NCBI RefSeq assembly: GCF_038148855.1
Contig: NZ_JBBVGR010000003.1
Location: 248,001 to 312,000 of the forward strand
Direction: 5' to 3'
Length of the DNA stretch: 64,000 nucleotides
Origin: Phycobacter sedimenti
GTDB lineage: Bacteria > Pseudomonadota > Alphaproteobacteria > Rhodobacterales > Rhodobacteraceae
Shown: piece by piece, positions 34,575-43,788 of the stretch
Numbering within the stretch: the first letter of the stretch is position 1
Layout of the letters: each line of letters starts with the position of its first letter
Made by a program: the position numbers and the translations under genes
The notes under the pieces: generated by a model
Databases searched by the model: none
What the model was told of the DNA's origin: nothing
Seen by the model: the letters and a program-made list of their open reading frames with translations, nothing else

Positions 34575-35288
34575 ATGGCCCGTACCCCGGTTTGGAAATC
34601 CATTGCCCATGCGCTGACCGACGACATCGCGCAGGGACGCTATGACACCGGCGACAAACTGCCGGCCGAGGCACAACTGGCGGCGCGTTTCGGGGTGAAC
34701 CGCCATACCGTGCGCCGCGCCCTTGCCGAGATGGCCGCAGGGGGACTGGTGCACGCGCGGCGGGGGGCTGGTGTTTTTGTTGCTGCAAAGCCAACGGATT
34801 ACCCGATCGGCAAACGGGTTCGCTTTCACCAGAACATCTCGAAAGGGGGGCGCATACCGGCCAAGCAGATCCTGACCACCGAAACCCGCGCCGCAGCAGC
34901 GGGCGAGGCCGCCGCACTAGGACTTGAACCGGGCGATGCGGTGCATGTCTATGACGGGTTGTCCCTGGCGGACGGGCAACCCGTTGCCCTGTTTCAAAGC
35001 ATCTTCCCTGCAGACAGGTTCCCAAAAATGCTGGAGGCCCTGAAGGAAACGCAATCCGTCACCGCCGCCCTGAAATGCTGTGGCGTCGATGACTATACCC
35101 GCATCGAGACCCGCATCACGGCCCGGCAGGCCACGGCCACCCAGGCTCTGCACCTGCGCCTCCCCGAAGGCGCGCCGATCCTGCGCACCACCGGGATCAA
35201 CGTCGATGCAGATGGCCAGCCCATTGAATACGGTCGCACCTGGTTTGCCGGTGATCGGGTGACCCTCACGGTCGGCGGCGAAGACTGA
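34575..35288 (+). CDS. phnF: GntR/HutC-family phosphonate regulator
   Basis: A 237-residue GntR-type repressor of the HutC subgroup. The winged helix at residues 5-70 includes LPAEAQLAARFGVNRHTVRR; the UTRA ligand domain (about 90-235) follows. PhnF proteins repress phn genes until a phosphonate or phosphate-related signal appears. It is divergent from phnG and next to a palindromic site, which supports local control. Confidence 0.88.
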   Translation: MARTPVWKSIAHALTDDIAQGRYDTGDKLPAEAQLAARFGVNRHTVRRALAEMAAGGLVHARRGAGVFVAAKPTDYPIGKRVRFHQNISKGGRIPAKQILTTETRAAAAGEAAALGLEPGDAVHVYDGLSLADGQPVALFQSIFPADRFPKMLEALKETQSVTAALKCCGVDDYTRIETRITARQATATQALHLRLPEGAPILRTTGINVDADGQPIEYGRTWFAGDRVTLTVGGED

Positions 35289-35335
35289 CAAACCTCTCCC
35301 GCCCGTCGGAGGCCTTCTGGCGAAGCCCCCTCCCG

Positions 35336-35558
35336 TTGGGCCCGGCGCCGCGCTGTCGCGCGGCGGGTTCGTTCTCCCGCAACCCGTTCGCCAAATCCGG
35401 GTCAAGGGCCACGCATGTGGCCGTGCGAACGCACGGTTTACCCTTGAGGCGGATTTGGCGGACAGGACACTCGATATGGCGCATCAGGGCAGACCTGCCC
35501 CTGATGCGCCTCTCAGCAAGAAAAAAAGCGCCGCGCGACAGCGCCGCGCCGGGCCCAA
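35336..35558. repeat. Long imperfect inverted repeat pair, 29-base arms
   Basis: The 29 bases 35336-35364 (starting TTGGGCCCGGCGCCGCGC) are the reverse complement of 35530-35558 except for one base. The 165 bases between the arms contain more nested palindromes. The GGGCCCAAC edge resembles the element at 17083-17096. The symmetry suggests a small non-autonomous element or a repeated extragenic palindrome pair. Confidence 0.7.
35478..35510. terminator. Hairpin, probable bidirectional terminator
   Basis: GGCGCATCAGGG (35478-35489) pairs perfectly with CCCTGATGCGCC (35499-35510) around a 9-base loop. On the plus strand an A run follows at 35519-35527, which reads as a T run for minus-strand transcripts before the hairpin, not after it. 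The placement between convergent genes fits termination. Confidence 0.5.
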
Positions 35559-35567
35559 CCGGGAAGA

Positions 35568-35584
35568 CGCATTTTTCAAATGCG
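35568..35584. terminator. Small hairpin near the tupA end
   Basis: CGCATTT-TTC-AAATGCG is a perfect 7-bp stem with a 3-base loop, 44 bases beyond the tupA stop codon. It could end tup transcripts. Confidence 0.4.
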
Positions 35585-35627
35585 GCGCCACGGGCGGGAG
35601 CAACCCCGCCACGGACACCCTGCGCAC

Positions 35628-36431
35628 CTACTGCTTGGCGTTGAAGACAAACAGCGTCTCGCCGTTGATCTTATAGTCGTTGATCAGAGCCTTGGCCTTG
35701 TCCGACACCAGCCAGCCTTCCAGCTTCATGGCCAGATCGTTTTTCACGTGAGGGTGCTTTTCCGGGTTCACCGGCAGATAGGCGTATTGGTTGAACAGTA
35801 CCGGATCACCCGAGAACAGAAGCGCCAGATCGCCCTTGTTGCCAAAGTTCAGCCAGCTGGCCCGGTCTGCCATGATATAGGCCTCCATCCCCGACGCCGT
35901 GTTGAGCGCCGCGCCCATGCCCGCGCCAACCGCGCGGTACCAATCGCCAAACGCTGCCGGATCCAGCCCGGCGGCGGTCCACAGGCTCAGCTCTTTCTTG
36001 TGGGTGCCACTGTCATCTCCGCGGCTGACGAACCGCGCCTCGGCGTCCGCGACCTTCTGCAGGGCATCAACTGCCGTTTCAGCCCCCGCGACACCGGCGT
36101 CATCCGATTTCGGCCCGATAAAGACGAAATCGTTGTACATGATCTCGCGGCGGTGGGTGCCATTGCCCCCGGCCAGGAACCGCTCTTCGGCCCTCTTCGA
36201 ATGCACCAGTATCGCATCCACATCGCCCGCTTCACCCAGGCGGATCGCCTGGCCGGTGCCCACGACCAGAAGCTGCACATCCAGGTCCAGGTCCTTCTTG
36301 ATCTCGGGCAACAGGATCTCAGCGAGGCCCGAGTTATGGAACGATGTGGTCACGGCCATCTTCATGTCCTCGGCGATCGAGGCAGTGGCCAGTACGGCGG
36401 CGGCAACAGCGCCAAACAACATATGTTTCAT
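35628..36431 (-). CDS. tupA: Tungstate ABC transporter solute-binding protein
   Basis: A 267-residue periplasmic oxyanion-binding protein. It has a signal peptide (residues 1-20, ending ATASIA), the TTSFHNSGL anion-contact segment near residue 28 and RGDDSGTHKKEL in the centre, all typical of TupA, which binds tungstate tightly. The C-terminus ends in an INGETLFVFNA strand. It overlaps the ATPase gene by an ATGA. Molybdate is a less likely ligand, because ModA proteins lack these motifs. Confidence 0.88.
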   Translation of the reverse strand: MKHMLFGAVAAAVLATASIAEDMKMAVTTSFHNSGLAEILLPEIKKDLDLDVQLLVVGTGQAIRLGEAGDVDAILVHSKRAEERFLAGGNGTHRREIMYNDFVFIGPKSDDAGVAGAETAVDALQKVADAEARFVSRGDDSGTHKKELSLWTAAGLDPAAFGDWYRAVGAGMGAALNTASGMEAYIMADRASWLNFGNKGDLALLFSGDPVLFNQYAYLPVNPEKHPHVKNDLAMKLEGWLVSDKAKALINDYKINGETLFVFNAKQ

Positions 36432-37141
36432 TCTACAATATCTCCTCTCAAGAAAGCTGCCCCTTGCGGGGTCTGGGGTCCGGCAAAAAACTCTGCCGCC
36501 GGGGAAAACTCGTGAATGCGGCCACCGATGACGAGGATCACCTCATCCGCCAGCCGCTGTGCCTGTCCCATATTGTGGGTGGACATGATGAGGCGTGTAC
36601 CCGCGCGGGCCGCCTCGGCCAGGATCTCTTCAATCTCGCGTGTCGCCCGCCCATCGAGCGAAGCGCAGGGTTCATCAAGGAACAACACCTTCGGTTCGCG
36701 GATCAGAGCGCGGGCGAGGGCGAGTTTCTGACGCTCCCCGCCCGAAAGCAGCATGGCCTGACGCTCCAGCGCATCGCCCAGATTGATGCGGCGGGCCCAG
36801 TCTGCGGCACGCACGCGGGCCTCTTTACGGGGCACTCCGATCAGGCGCAGGGGATAGGCGATGTTCTCCACCACCGTGCGGCGCATCATCACCGGCGTCT
36901 GGAATACAAAGGCCTGACGCTTCTCCGCTTCTTCCCGCGCGCAAGCCCAGCGGAGGCTCCCCTCGTTCAAACGCACGATCCCGTGCAGCATCTTCAGGAG
37001 CGAGGTCTTGCCGGCGCCGTTCGGTCCGATAACGATCGTGGTGCCCTGCCCCTCAAGCCTCAGGTCCACGGGACCCACCAACACCTTGCCACGACGGCGG
37101 ACGGTGGCCTGCTCGACAATCAAAGGAAACAGCTCTGTCAC
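36428..37141 (-). CDS. tupC: Tungstate ABC transporter ATPase
   Basis: A 237-residue ABC ATPase with Walker A GPNGAGKTSLLKML near residue 39, signature LLSGGERQKLALARAL and Walker B VLFLDEPCASLDG. The start is GTG at 37141, chosen because it overlaps the tupB stop (37138-37140) and gives the family N-terminus TELFPLIVEQATV; the frame further upstream is antisense-like. It drives uptake through TupB. Confidence 0.9.
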   Translation of the reverse strand: MTELFPLIVEQATVRRRGKVLVGPVDLRLEGQGTTIVIGPNGAGKTSLLKMLHGIVRLNEGSLRWACAREEAEKRQAFVFQTPVMMRRTVVENIAYPLRLIGVPRKEARVRAADWARRINLGDALERQAMLLSGGERQKLALARALIREPKVLFLDEPCASLDGRATREIEEILAEAARAGTRLIMSTHNMGQAQRLADEVILVIGGRIHEFSPAAEFFAGPQTPQGAAFLRGDIVE

Positions 37142-37842
37142 CAGCGCCCCCCGCGTTCGGTATGGCCGATCCAGTGGATCGCAAGGTTCACCGCGACGGC
37201 CATGCCGATCAGCACGAAGCCAAGACCCAGCGCCATGGCGAATTCGCCCTTGCCGGTCTCCAGCGCAATCGCCGTGGTCAGCACCCGTGTTGCGTGGTCG
37301 ATATTGCCGCCCACCACCATGATGGCGCCGACCTCCCCGATGGCGCGACCAAATCCCGCCAGCGCCGCCGTCAGCAGCGCCCGACGCCCATCCCAGAGCA
37401 GGGCGCGGATGCGCTGACCTTGGGTGGTGTTCATCGAGATCAGCAGATCGTGATAATCGCTCCACAACTCGCGCAACGACTGATGCGCGATCGAGGCGAT
37501 CAGCGGCACGATGATGATGACCTGCGCAATGATCATCGCCGTGGGCGTAAAAAGGAGACCGAAAACTCCGAACGGCCCCGCTCGCGACAGGAAAACATAG
37601 ACAACCAGCCCTACCACCACCGGCGGTAGCCCCATCAGCGCGTTGAGAACGGCAATGGTCGCGCGCCGCAGACGGAACCGTCTGACGGCAAGCAGCGCAG
37701 CCAGCGGCAATGCGATGACCGAAGCGATCAGAAGCGCGGTCAAAGTGACCCTGAGAGAGCGCAGGGTGATTTCAACCAGATCGGGGTCCAGCAAGACCAC
37801 CAGCCAGAACGCCTGGCTCAGCCCCTCCCACAGATCAGACAT
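37138..37842 (-). CDS. tupB: Tungstate ABC transporter permease
   Basis: A 234-residue membrane permease with five or six hydrophobic segments and an EAA-type loop around GFGRAIGEVGAIMVVGGNID, typical of TupB/ModB proteins. It is the first gene of the tup run (tupB-tupC-tupA on the minus strand). Tungsten is used by some formate dehydrogenases and aldehyde oxidoreductases; no such gene is in this window. Confidence 0.9.
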   Translation of the reverse strand: MSDLWEGLSQAFWLVVLLDPDLVEITLRSLRVTLTALLIASVIALPLAALLAVRRFRLRRATIAVLNALMGLPPVVVGLVVYVFLSRAGPFGVFGLLFTPTAMIIAQVIIIVPLIASIAHQSLRELWSDYHDLLISMNTTQGQRIRALLWDGRRALLTAALAGFGRAIGEVGAIMVVGGNIDHATRVLTTAIALETGKGEFAMALGLGFVLIGMAVAVNLAIHWIGHTERGGRW

Positions 37843-38247
37843 GGCGCTTGGTTTTCTCCCGGATGGCTTGGGGTTAACGGCTCTTTTCCCCTAGCTTCCC
37901 CAGTGTCAAAACACAGGAATGTTACCGGCGACAGAAAAAAATGCAGTCGGGCTTCAAAAAGGACAATTTGTCCACCATATAAGGTCAAGCACATGTATTG
38001 GCGGACAGAAAGGCGGGTGCCGTGGTTCGCCGTTCAGCGCTCTGGGGTCTCTCGTAGGCCAAAGCAGGCGCCCCAGGACCCGAGCGCGCCTTGTCCACCC
38101 TCTGTCATCCCGCCGACGCTTCGATCCATCGCAGGCTCAGCACCTTGATCACCTGCGGCCTTTTGGCCCCGCATCTTGCGCGCGCCATACGAACGTGAAA
38201 AAAGACCCACCCAGAGTGCCAGCACGGCGCGATTTCGAGGAAATGCC
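37843..38247. other. 405-base divergent control region between tupB and nadA
   Basis: This gap is AT-richer near tupB (37843-38000), with runs of A, then GC-rich. It holds the perfect palindrome at 37961-37973 and a GAGGAA ribosome site just before nadA. No short gene is convincing. Promoters for tupBCA and nadABC must lie here. Confidence 0.6.
37961..37973. promoter_or_regulatory. 13-bp perfect palindrome upstream of nadABC
   Basis: GGACAA-T-TTGTCC has 6-base arms and a 1-base centre. It lies 275 bases before nadA and 118 bases before tupB, and is followed by an AT-rich CATATAAGG. It might be the operator of an NAD- or metal-responsive repressor. The regulator is not encoded here. Confidence 0.4.
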
Positions 38248-39300
38248 ATGTTCGATCTGCAAACCATGCGCGATCAACTCGCCAGCACCTATGATCTGGC
38301 GCCCAATCCCGACCTGGCCGAACAGATGTCAGAGACCTACGCGCGCATGGATCGCGTGGTCAACCCGGTCGACTGGTCCCGCTATGCGCCTTACGTCGCT
38401 GCCATCAATGCACTCAAGAAAGAGCGCGGCGCGGTCATTCTGGCCCACAACTACATGACGCCCGAGATCTACCACGGTGTTTCGGACTTTGTCGGCGACA
38501 GCCTGCAGCTGGCGATCGAGGCCGCGCGGGTCGAGGCGGATGTGATCGTGCAATGCGGCGTGCACTTCATGGCCGAGACCTCCAAGATCCTGTCCCCCGA
38601 AAAGACCGTTCTGATGCCCGATATGGCTGCGGGCTGCTCGCTGGCCGAAAGCATCACCGCCGCAGGCGTCGAAGAGATGCGCCGCAAGTATCCCGGCGCG
38701 CCTGTCGTCACTTACGTGAACACCACCGCCGAGGTGAAGGCCGCCTCCGACATCTGCTGCACCTCTTCGAATGCCGCGCAGATCGTCGCCGCGATGGAGA
38801 GCGACACGGTCATCATGACGCCGGACAAATACCTGGCGCAGAATGTGGCCAATCAGGTGCCGCAGAAGACCATCGTCTGGTGGGACGGCGCCTGCGTCGT
38901 GCATGAGCAATACACCGCCAAGGACCTGCGCGAGTTCCGCGAATGGAACCCCGGCACCCGGCTAATCGCCCACCCCGAATGCCCGCCGGACGTGGTGGCC
39001 GAGGCAGACTTTTCCGGCTCCACCAGCGGCATCATCAAATACGTGACCGATGAAAAGCCCGAAAAGGCGATGCTGATCACCGAATGTTCGATGGCCTCGA
39101 ACATCGCCGATGCCCTGCCCGAGGTGGAATTCGTCGGCCCCTGCAACATGTGCCCCTACATGAAGATGATCACGCTGGAGAAAATCCTGTGGTCGCTGCA
39201 CACCATGTCCACGCCCGTCGAAGTCGATCCCAAGGTCGCCGACAAGGCCCGCCTTGCGGTGCAGCGGATGATCGACCTCAGCCAGAAACTGGGTGTCTGA
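38248..39300 (+). CDS. nadA: Quinolinate synthase
   Basis: A 350-residue quinolinate synthase, which condenses iminoaspartate with dihydroxyacetone phosphate on a [4Fe-4S] cluster. Conserved cysteines are seen in IVQCGVHFMAETSKI, in ICCTSSNA and in GPCNMCPYMKM, the expected cluster ligands. Start ATG 38248 is set by GAGGAA at 38236-38241; the frame upstream is non-conserved. It is first of nadABC, with nadB following after 3 bases. Confidence 0.96.
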   Translation: MFDLQTMRDQLASTYDLAPNPDLAEQMSETYARMDRVVNPVDWSRYAPYVAAINALKKERGAVILAHNYMTPEIYHGVSDFVGDSLQLAIEAARVEADVIVQCGVHFMAETSKILSPEKTVLMPDMAAGCSLAESITAAGVEEMRRKYPGAPVVTYVNTTAEVKAASDICCTSSNAAQIVAAMESDTVIMTPDKYLAQNVANQVPQKTIVWWDGACVVHEQYTAKDLREFREWNPGTRLIAHPECPPDVVAEADFSGSTSGIIKYVTDEKPEKAMLITECSMASNIADALPEVEFVGPCNMCPYMKMITLEKILWSLHTMSTPVEVDPKVADKARLAVQRMIDLSQKLGV

Positions 39301-39303
39301 CCA

Positions 39304-40893
39304 GTGACAGCGGCCAGCACAGCGCCTGTTGAGACTGGCCGCATCGTCATTGTCGGTGCCGGTCTTGGCGCGCTTTATGCGGCGCTGGAACTGGCGCCGC
39401 GTCCGGTTCTGATGATCTCTCCCGAAACGCTCGGCCTGGGGGCGAGTTCAGCCTGGGCGCAGGGCGGTGTCGCCGCCGCCATGGACCAGAGCGACAGCCC
39501 CGAGGCCCATGCCGCCGACACTCAGGTGGCCGGTGCGGGCACCGTTGACCCAGAGGTCGCCGCCATGGTCACCCGCGTCGCGCGGGATCATATCCTCGAC
39601 CTCACCGACCTTGGCACACCCTTTGACCGTGATGAGATGGGCAACTACGTGATGAGCCGCGAGGCCGCCCATTCCGCCGCCCGCGTGGTGCGCGTCAAGG
39701 GCGACCGGGCCGGGGCGCAGATCATGGAAACCCTGGTGGCCGCCGTGCGCGCCACGCCCTCGGTGCAGGTGCTGGAGAACACCCAGGCCGTGCGACTGGA
39801 GGTCGAAGGCGATACCGTCACCGGCGTCTGGATCGCCCGTGCCAATGCGCCTTCGGATCCTGTTCTGATTACCTGTCCGGGCGTTCTATTGGCCGGGGGT
39901 GGATCCGGCGGGCTTTATGCCCATACCACCAACCCGCCGCGCATCCGGGGGCAGGTCATCGGCCTTGCCGCCCGCGCGGGCGTTCGCATCGCCGATCCCG
40001 AATTCGTCCAATTCCACCCAACCGCCTTTGACATCGGGGAAGACCCGGCACCCTTGGCAACCGAGGCCCTGCGCGGCGATGGCGCGACTCTGTGGAACAA
40101 CAAAGGTGAGCGTTTCATGCTGGCCGTCCACCCGGATGCCGAGCTTGCCCCGCGCGACATCGTGGCCCGCGCGATCTTTGCCGAAACCCAAGCCGGGCGC
40201 CGCCCGGTTCTGGACACGCGGCCGGCCCTTGGCGCCGAGGTCGCGACCCGGTTTCCCACCGTTGCCGAAACCTGCGCCCGCGCCGGGATCGACCCTGTTG
40301 CGCAGCCAATTCCCGTCGCCGTCGCCGCCCATTACCACATGGGCGGGGTGGACACCGACATGCACGGGCGCGCCAGCCTGAACCACCTCTGGGTCTGCGG
40401 CGAGGTCTCCTCGACCGGGCTGCATGGCGCCAACCGGCTGGCCTCAAACGGGCTGCTGGAGGCGCTGGTCTATGCCCGCACCGCAGCTGCCGACATGAAG
40501 GATCTGGCCCAGACCGGCGACATGTCGGAGGTCACGATCCGTTTTGCCCCGGATGGTCACGAAACCGATCCCGCAGTGGTGCAGACCCTGCGCGAGACCA
40601 TGACCGCCCATGTCGGCGTGCGCCGCACCGAAGAGGGGCTGAAGACGGCGCTCACCACCATCGCGCGGCTTGAGGCGGACAACGCCGAGGATGAGCCCTT
40701 CGTCAACATGTGCGCCACCGCCACCCTGATCGCCGCCGCCGCCCTGATGCGCCGCGAAAGCCGGGGCGGGCATTACCGCGATGACTTCCCCGAGGCCGAC
40801 CCCTCGCTGGCCCACCGCACCCATATCACCCTGACCGAGGCTCTTGCCCTGCGCGACCGAATCGTGGGCGAGGCCACAAAGGAGCCCGCATGA
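39304..40893 (+). CDS. nadB: L-aspartate oxidase
   Basis: A 529-residue flavoprotein oxidising aspartate to iminoaspartate for NadA. FAD-binding IVGAGLGALYAALELA lies near residue 15, substrate segment GLGASSAWAQGGVAAAM near 47, and HYHMGGVDTDMHGRASLNH near 345 with GLHGANRLASNGLLEAL close after. It starts with GTG at 39304 and overlaps nadC by an ATGA. Length is normal. Confidence 0.95.
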   Translation: MTAASTAPVETGRIVIVGAGLGALYAALELAPRPVLMISPETLGLGASSAWAQGGVAAAMDQSDSPEAHAADTQVAGAGTVDPEVAAMVTRVARDHILDLTDLGTPFDRDEMGNYVMSREAAHSAARVVRVKGDRAGAQIMETLVAAVRATPSVQVLENTQAVRLEVEGDTVTGVWIARANAPSDPVLITCPGVLLAGGGSGGLYAHTTNPPRIRGQVIGLAARAGVRIADPEFVQFHPTAFDIGEDPAPLATEALRGDGATLWNNKGERFMLAVHPDAELAPRDIVARAIFAETQAGRRPVLDTRPALGAEVATRFPTVAETCARAGIDPVAQPIPVAVAAHYHMGGVDTDMHGRASLNHLWVCGEVSSTGLHGANRLASNGLLEALVYARTAAADMKDLAQTGDMSEVTIRFAPDGHETDPAVVQTLRETMTAHVGVRRTEEGLKTALTTIARLEADNAEDEPFVNMCATATLIAAAALMRRESRGGHYRDDFPEADPSLAHRTHITLTEALALRDRIVGEATKEPA

Positions 40894-41744
40894 GCACCGC
40901 CTTTGCCACCCTGCCCGACCTGATCCTGGACCCCATGGTGCGCGCCGCCCTGCACGAGGATCTGGGTCAGAACGGCGACATCACCACCCGCGCGGTGATC
41001 CCGGCCGATGTGACCTACTCCGCCCGGCTGAACGCCCGTCAGGAAGGCGTGGTTTCTGGGATGCAGATCGCCCGGATCGCCTTTCATCTGGTGGATGCGG
41101 GGCTGAAGGTGGAAACCCTGCTGCCCGATGGCACTGCCTGCAAACCGGGCGACACATTGATGACCATCGAAGGCTCCGCCGCCTCGATCCTGTCGGGGGA
41201 GCGGGTGGCGCTGAATTTCGCGGGCCGCCTGACTGGGATCGCAACACTGACCCATTGTTTCGTGCGCGAAACATCTGGCACGAACACCCGCATAACCTGC
41301 ACCCGCAAGACCACGCCAGGCCTGCGCATCGCCGAAAAGCAGGCCGTCCTGCATGGCGGCGGTTACAACCACCGCTTTGGCCTGTCGGACGCGATCCTGA
41401 TCAAGGACAACCATATAGCCGCCGCGGGCGGCATCACTGCCGTGCTGGAGGCCGCAAAGGCCAGCGTCAGCCATATGATGAAGGTGGAGATCGAGGTCGA
41501 CACCCTGTCCCAGCTCGAAGAGGTGCTGAAGACCGGCGGCGCCGATGTGGTGCTGCTCGACAACATGGACACGCCCACCTTGGCGGAGGCCGTCAAGATG
41601 GCGCGCGGCCATCTGGTGACCGAGGCGTCGGGCAACATGAAGCTGGAGCGGATCGCCGAGGTCGCCGCCACCGGGGTCGATTACATCTCCTCCGGGGCGC
41701 TGACCCATTCCGCGCCGACGCTGGATCTGGGTCTCGATTTCTGA
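40890..41744 (+). CDS. nadC: Nicotinate-nucleotide pyrophosphorylase (carboxylating)
   Basis: A 284-residue quinolinate phosphoribosyltransferase, the third step to NAD. The family core CTRKTTPGLRIAEKQAVLHG, NHRFGLSDAILIKDNHI and MKVEIEVDTLSQLEEVLKTG are present with active-site Lys and Arg residues. It ends the nadABC run and is convergent with the hydrolase gene, 7 bases away. Confidence 0.96.
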   Translation: MSTAFATLPDLILDPMVRAALHEDLGQNGDITTRAVIPADVTYSARLNARQEGVVSGMQIARIAFHLVDAGLKVETLLPDGTACKPGDTLMTIEGSAASILSGERVALNFAGRLTGIATLTHCFVRETSGTNTRITCTRKTTPGLRIAEKQAVLHGGGYNHRFGLSDAILIKDNHIAAAGGITAVLEAAKASVSHMMKVEIEVDTLSQLEEVLKTGGADVVLLDNMDTPTLAEAVKMARGHLVTEASGNMKLERIAEVAATGVDYISSGALTHSAPTLDLGLDF

Positions 41745-41751
41745 CCGCAGA

Positions 41752-43740
41752 TTACAGGCAGCCGCGCGGCACGGTCTCGGACCATTCCCTGACCAGCACC
41801 GGCTCTGACGCGCCGCCCTCATAGGCGTGGATGCGGCGCCAGAGGTAGAAGTTTTCCTGATCGCAGGTCATCCGGTTTTCCGTATCGATGGCCACTTGCC
41901 AATTACCCCGCGCAAAGGTGAAGCGCCAGTCGGATTTGAAGGTCGCAGTCGCGGGATCATCGGGTTGGATCGCGTAGTGCATCGACACGTGGCTGCCCAC
42001 CTGCATCCCGTTGTGCGGGTTCACCGCCTCGCCGTAGTCGTCGAATGTATCGAGCACCAGCGTACCATCCGCGAGCGTCTTCGTCTCAGAGGTACCGGAT
42101 GGGTCGCGCAACTGCCTGCCCCCCAGCGTCGGATAGGGCTGCGCAGGCCCGGGGGCCTCGGGCGGGATTTCTTCGCTCACCTTTCGCTCAGGCAGGATCA
42201 GGGCGCAGCCTGCCAGATCCAGCGTGATCTCTGCCGCCTCGGGTGCGGGCCAGACGATGGGCCAGTACGAGGTCGAGAGCGCCAGCCGCAACATATGACC
42301 GACCCGCAGTGCATGGGCGCATTCGTTCAAGGGGAACTCCACCTCGTAGCGTTGCCCCGGCACCAGCGGCTCTGGCGCGTCATGACCGTTCAGATGCGTC
42401 AGGTTGAAGGGGCGGAAACTGATCCGCTGCGAGGATCCATCCGGGGCCACATCGCACAGGCGCCCGACGATCTGCGCCACGGGACGGTCCACGGTGAAGG
42501 CGATGCGGACGCGGGGGCGGCCCAGCAGCTGCAGTTCGTCTTCAAGCGGAGCCATATCGAAGCAGGTCGAAAGCGCATCATCCCCCGCCTGATCGCCGGG
42601 CAGCTCATTGTCAATCCGCATGCCCGGGCAGAAATAGCCCCCCGCCTGTCCAAGGGTTGCGGGGTTCGAAACCCTACATTCCCCGCTGCCTGCAGTATCT
42701 GTCAGGCTGCCTGTCGAAAGATAAACCACCCGTTCGCTGATATTGGGCGAGGGCCAGTTCTGCTCGGCCACCCAGGTCCCTTTGCGAGGTTTGTTTTCCT
42801 TGGTGGGGCCGAAGTGTTCCTGCATGTAGACGCGGTAGTCCGGCAGCGCCTCGGCGCCGGTCTCCTCGCCCTTCAGCCAGTGATCGAACCAGCGCAGCAC
42901 CTCGCCATGGAAATCCGCCGGATCGAGTTTCGAGATATGTGCATAGCGGTGCTCCCAAGGCCCCATCAGTGCCTTGGTGGGCGCAGTGAGGTTTCCCGCC
43001 AGCATGGCGGGCGTGTTGAGATAGGCATCGGCCCAGCCGGTGATCGCCAAAACCGGCGCGGTGATCGCCGACCAATCCTCGCAGACCGAACCGTGCTTCC
43101 AGAAGTCATCGCGGGCGGGGTGGCGCAGCCAGTCGGCAGACATGAAGGGCAGCTTCTCGATCCGCTCGAGCCATGCGTCGCGCCAGTCGGGGCGCAGCTC
43201 GGGATCGAGTGGCCGGGTCATATAGGCGAACATCTGGCTGCCCCAGTTGGCATTGTCGCTCAAAAGGCAGCCGCCCATGTAGTGGATGTCATCGGCATAG
43301 CGGTCGGCGGTGGAGGCGACCGAGACCACGGCCTGCAATTCCGGCGGGCGGCGGTAGGCCAGTTGCAACCCGTTGAACCCGCCCCAGGAAATGCCGATCA
43401 TCCCGACCTTTCCACTGCTCCAGGGCTGCGCGGCGATCCATTTCAGAACCGCCTCGCCATCGCTCAGCTCCTGTTCGGAGTATTCATCGTCAAACAGCCC
43501 CTCGCTGTCGCCGCTGCCCGCGATATCGACCCGGATGCAGGCATACCCCTTGGAAGCAAAGACGGTGTGGGTGGTCTCGTCGCGCGGTGCGGTGCCGTCG
43601 CGCTTGCGGTAGGGCAGGTATTCCAGAATCGCCGGGAACGGTCCCTCCCCTTCGGGCAGCCAGATGCGCGCCGCCAGACGCCGCCCGTCGGGCATGGGAA
43701 TCCAGGTGTTTTCAATGAGGGTAAAGGGCGCGCGCATCAT
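41752..43740 (-). CDS. CocE/NonD-family alpha/beta hydrolase
   Basis: A 662-residue hydrolase of the CocE/peptidase S15 type. The N-terminal alpha/beta domain has nucleophile Ser118 in MIGISWGGFNG, catalytic Asp in GWADAYLNTP and His in GPWEHRYAH; the C-terminal jelly-roll domain (about 340-660) is also typical. Family members cut acyl esters or X-Pro dipeptides; the substrate is unknown. The start is uncertain between two adjacent ATGs (43740 or 43737). No signal peptide is seen. It follows the CaiB-type gene by 48 bases and may share its transcript. Confidence 0.85.
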   Translation of the reverse strand: MMRAPFTLIENTWIPMPDGRRLAARIWLPEGEGPFPAILEYLPYRKRDGTAPRDETTHTVFASKGYACIRVDIAGSGDSEGLFDDEYSEQELSDGEAVLKWIAAQPWSSGKVGMIGISWGGFNGLQLAYRRPPELQAVVSVASTADRYADDIHYMGGCLLSDNANWGSQMFAYMTRPLDPELRPDWRDAWLERIEKLPFMSADWLRHPARDDFWKHGSVCEDWSAITAPVLAITGWADAYLNTPAMLAGNLTAPTKALMGPWEHRYAHISKLDPADFHGEVLRWFDHWLKGEETGAEALPDYRVYMQEHFGPTKENKPRKGTWVAEQNWPSPNISERVVYLSTGSLTDTAGSGECRVSNPATLGQAGGYFCPGMRIDNELPGDQAGDDALSTCFDMAPLEDELQLLGRPRVRIAFTVDRPVAQIVGRLCDVAPDGSSQRISFRPFNLTHLNGHDAPEPLVPGQRYEVEFPLNECAHALRVGHMLRLALSTSYWPIVWPAPEAAEITLDLAGCALILPERKVSEEIPPEAPGPAQPYPTLGGRQLRDPSGTSETKTLADGTLVLDTFDDYGEAVNPHNGMQVGSHVSMHYAIQPDDPATATFKSDWRFTFARGNWQVAIDTENRMTCDQENFYLWRRIHAYEGGASEPVLVREWSETVPRGCL

Positions 43741-43788
43741 GGTCTTCCAATGTCAGAGTCTATGGCGCCAGCCTGCCCCCACGCGCCC

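Larger units (their letters stand above)
35289..35627. other. Non-coding spacer rich in nested inverted repeats
   Basis: A 339-base gap between convergent phnF and tupA. No gene is supported, but the stretch is built from stacked palindromes. The outer arms are at 35336-35364 and 35530-35558. Inner arms are CGCCAAATCCG (35389-35399) with CGGATTTGGCG (35450-35460), and TCAAGGG (35402-35408) with CCCTTGA (35441-35447). Two small hairpins sit at 35407-35422 and 35422-35435. The whole could fold as one large cruciform or RNA. Confidence 0.75.
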
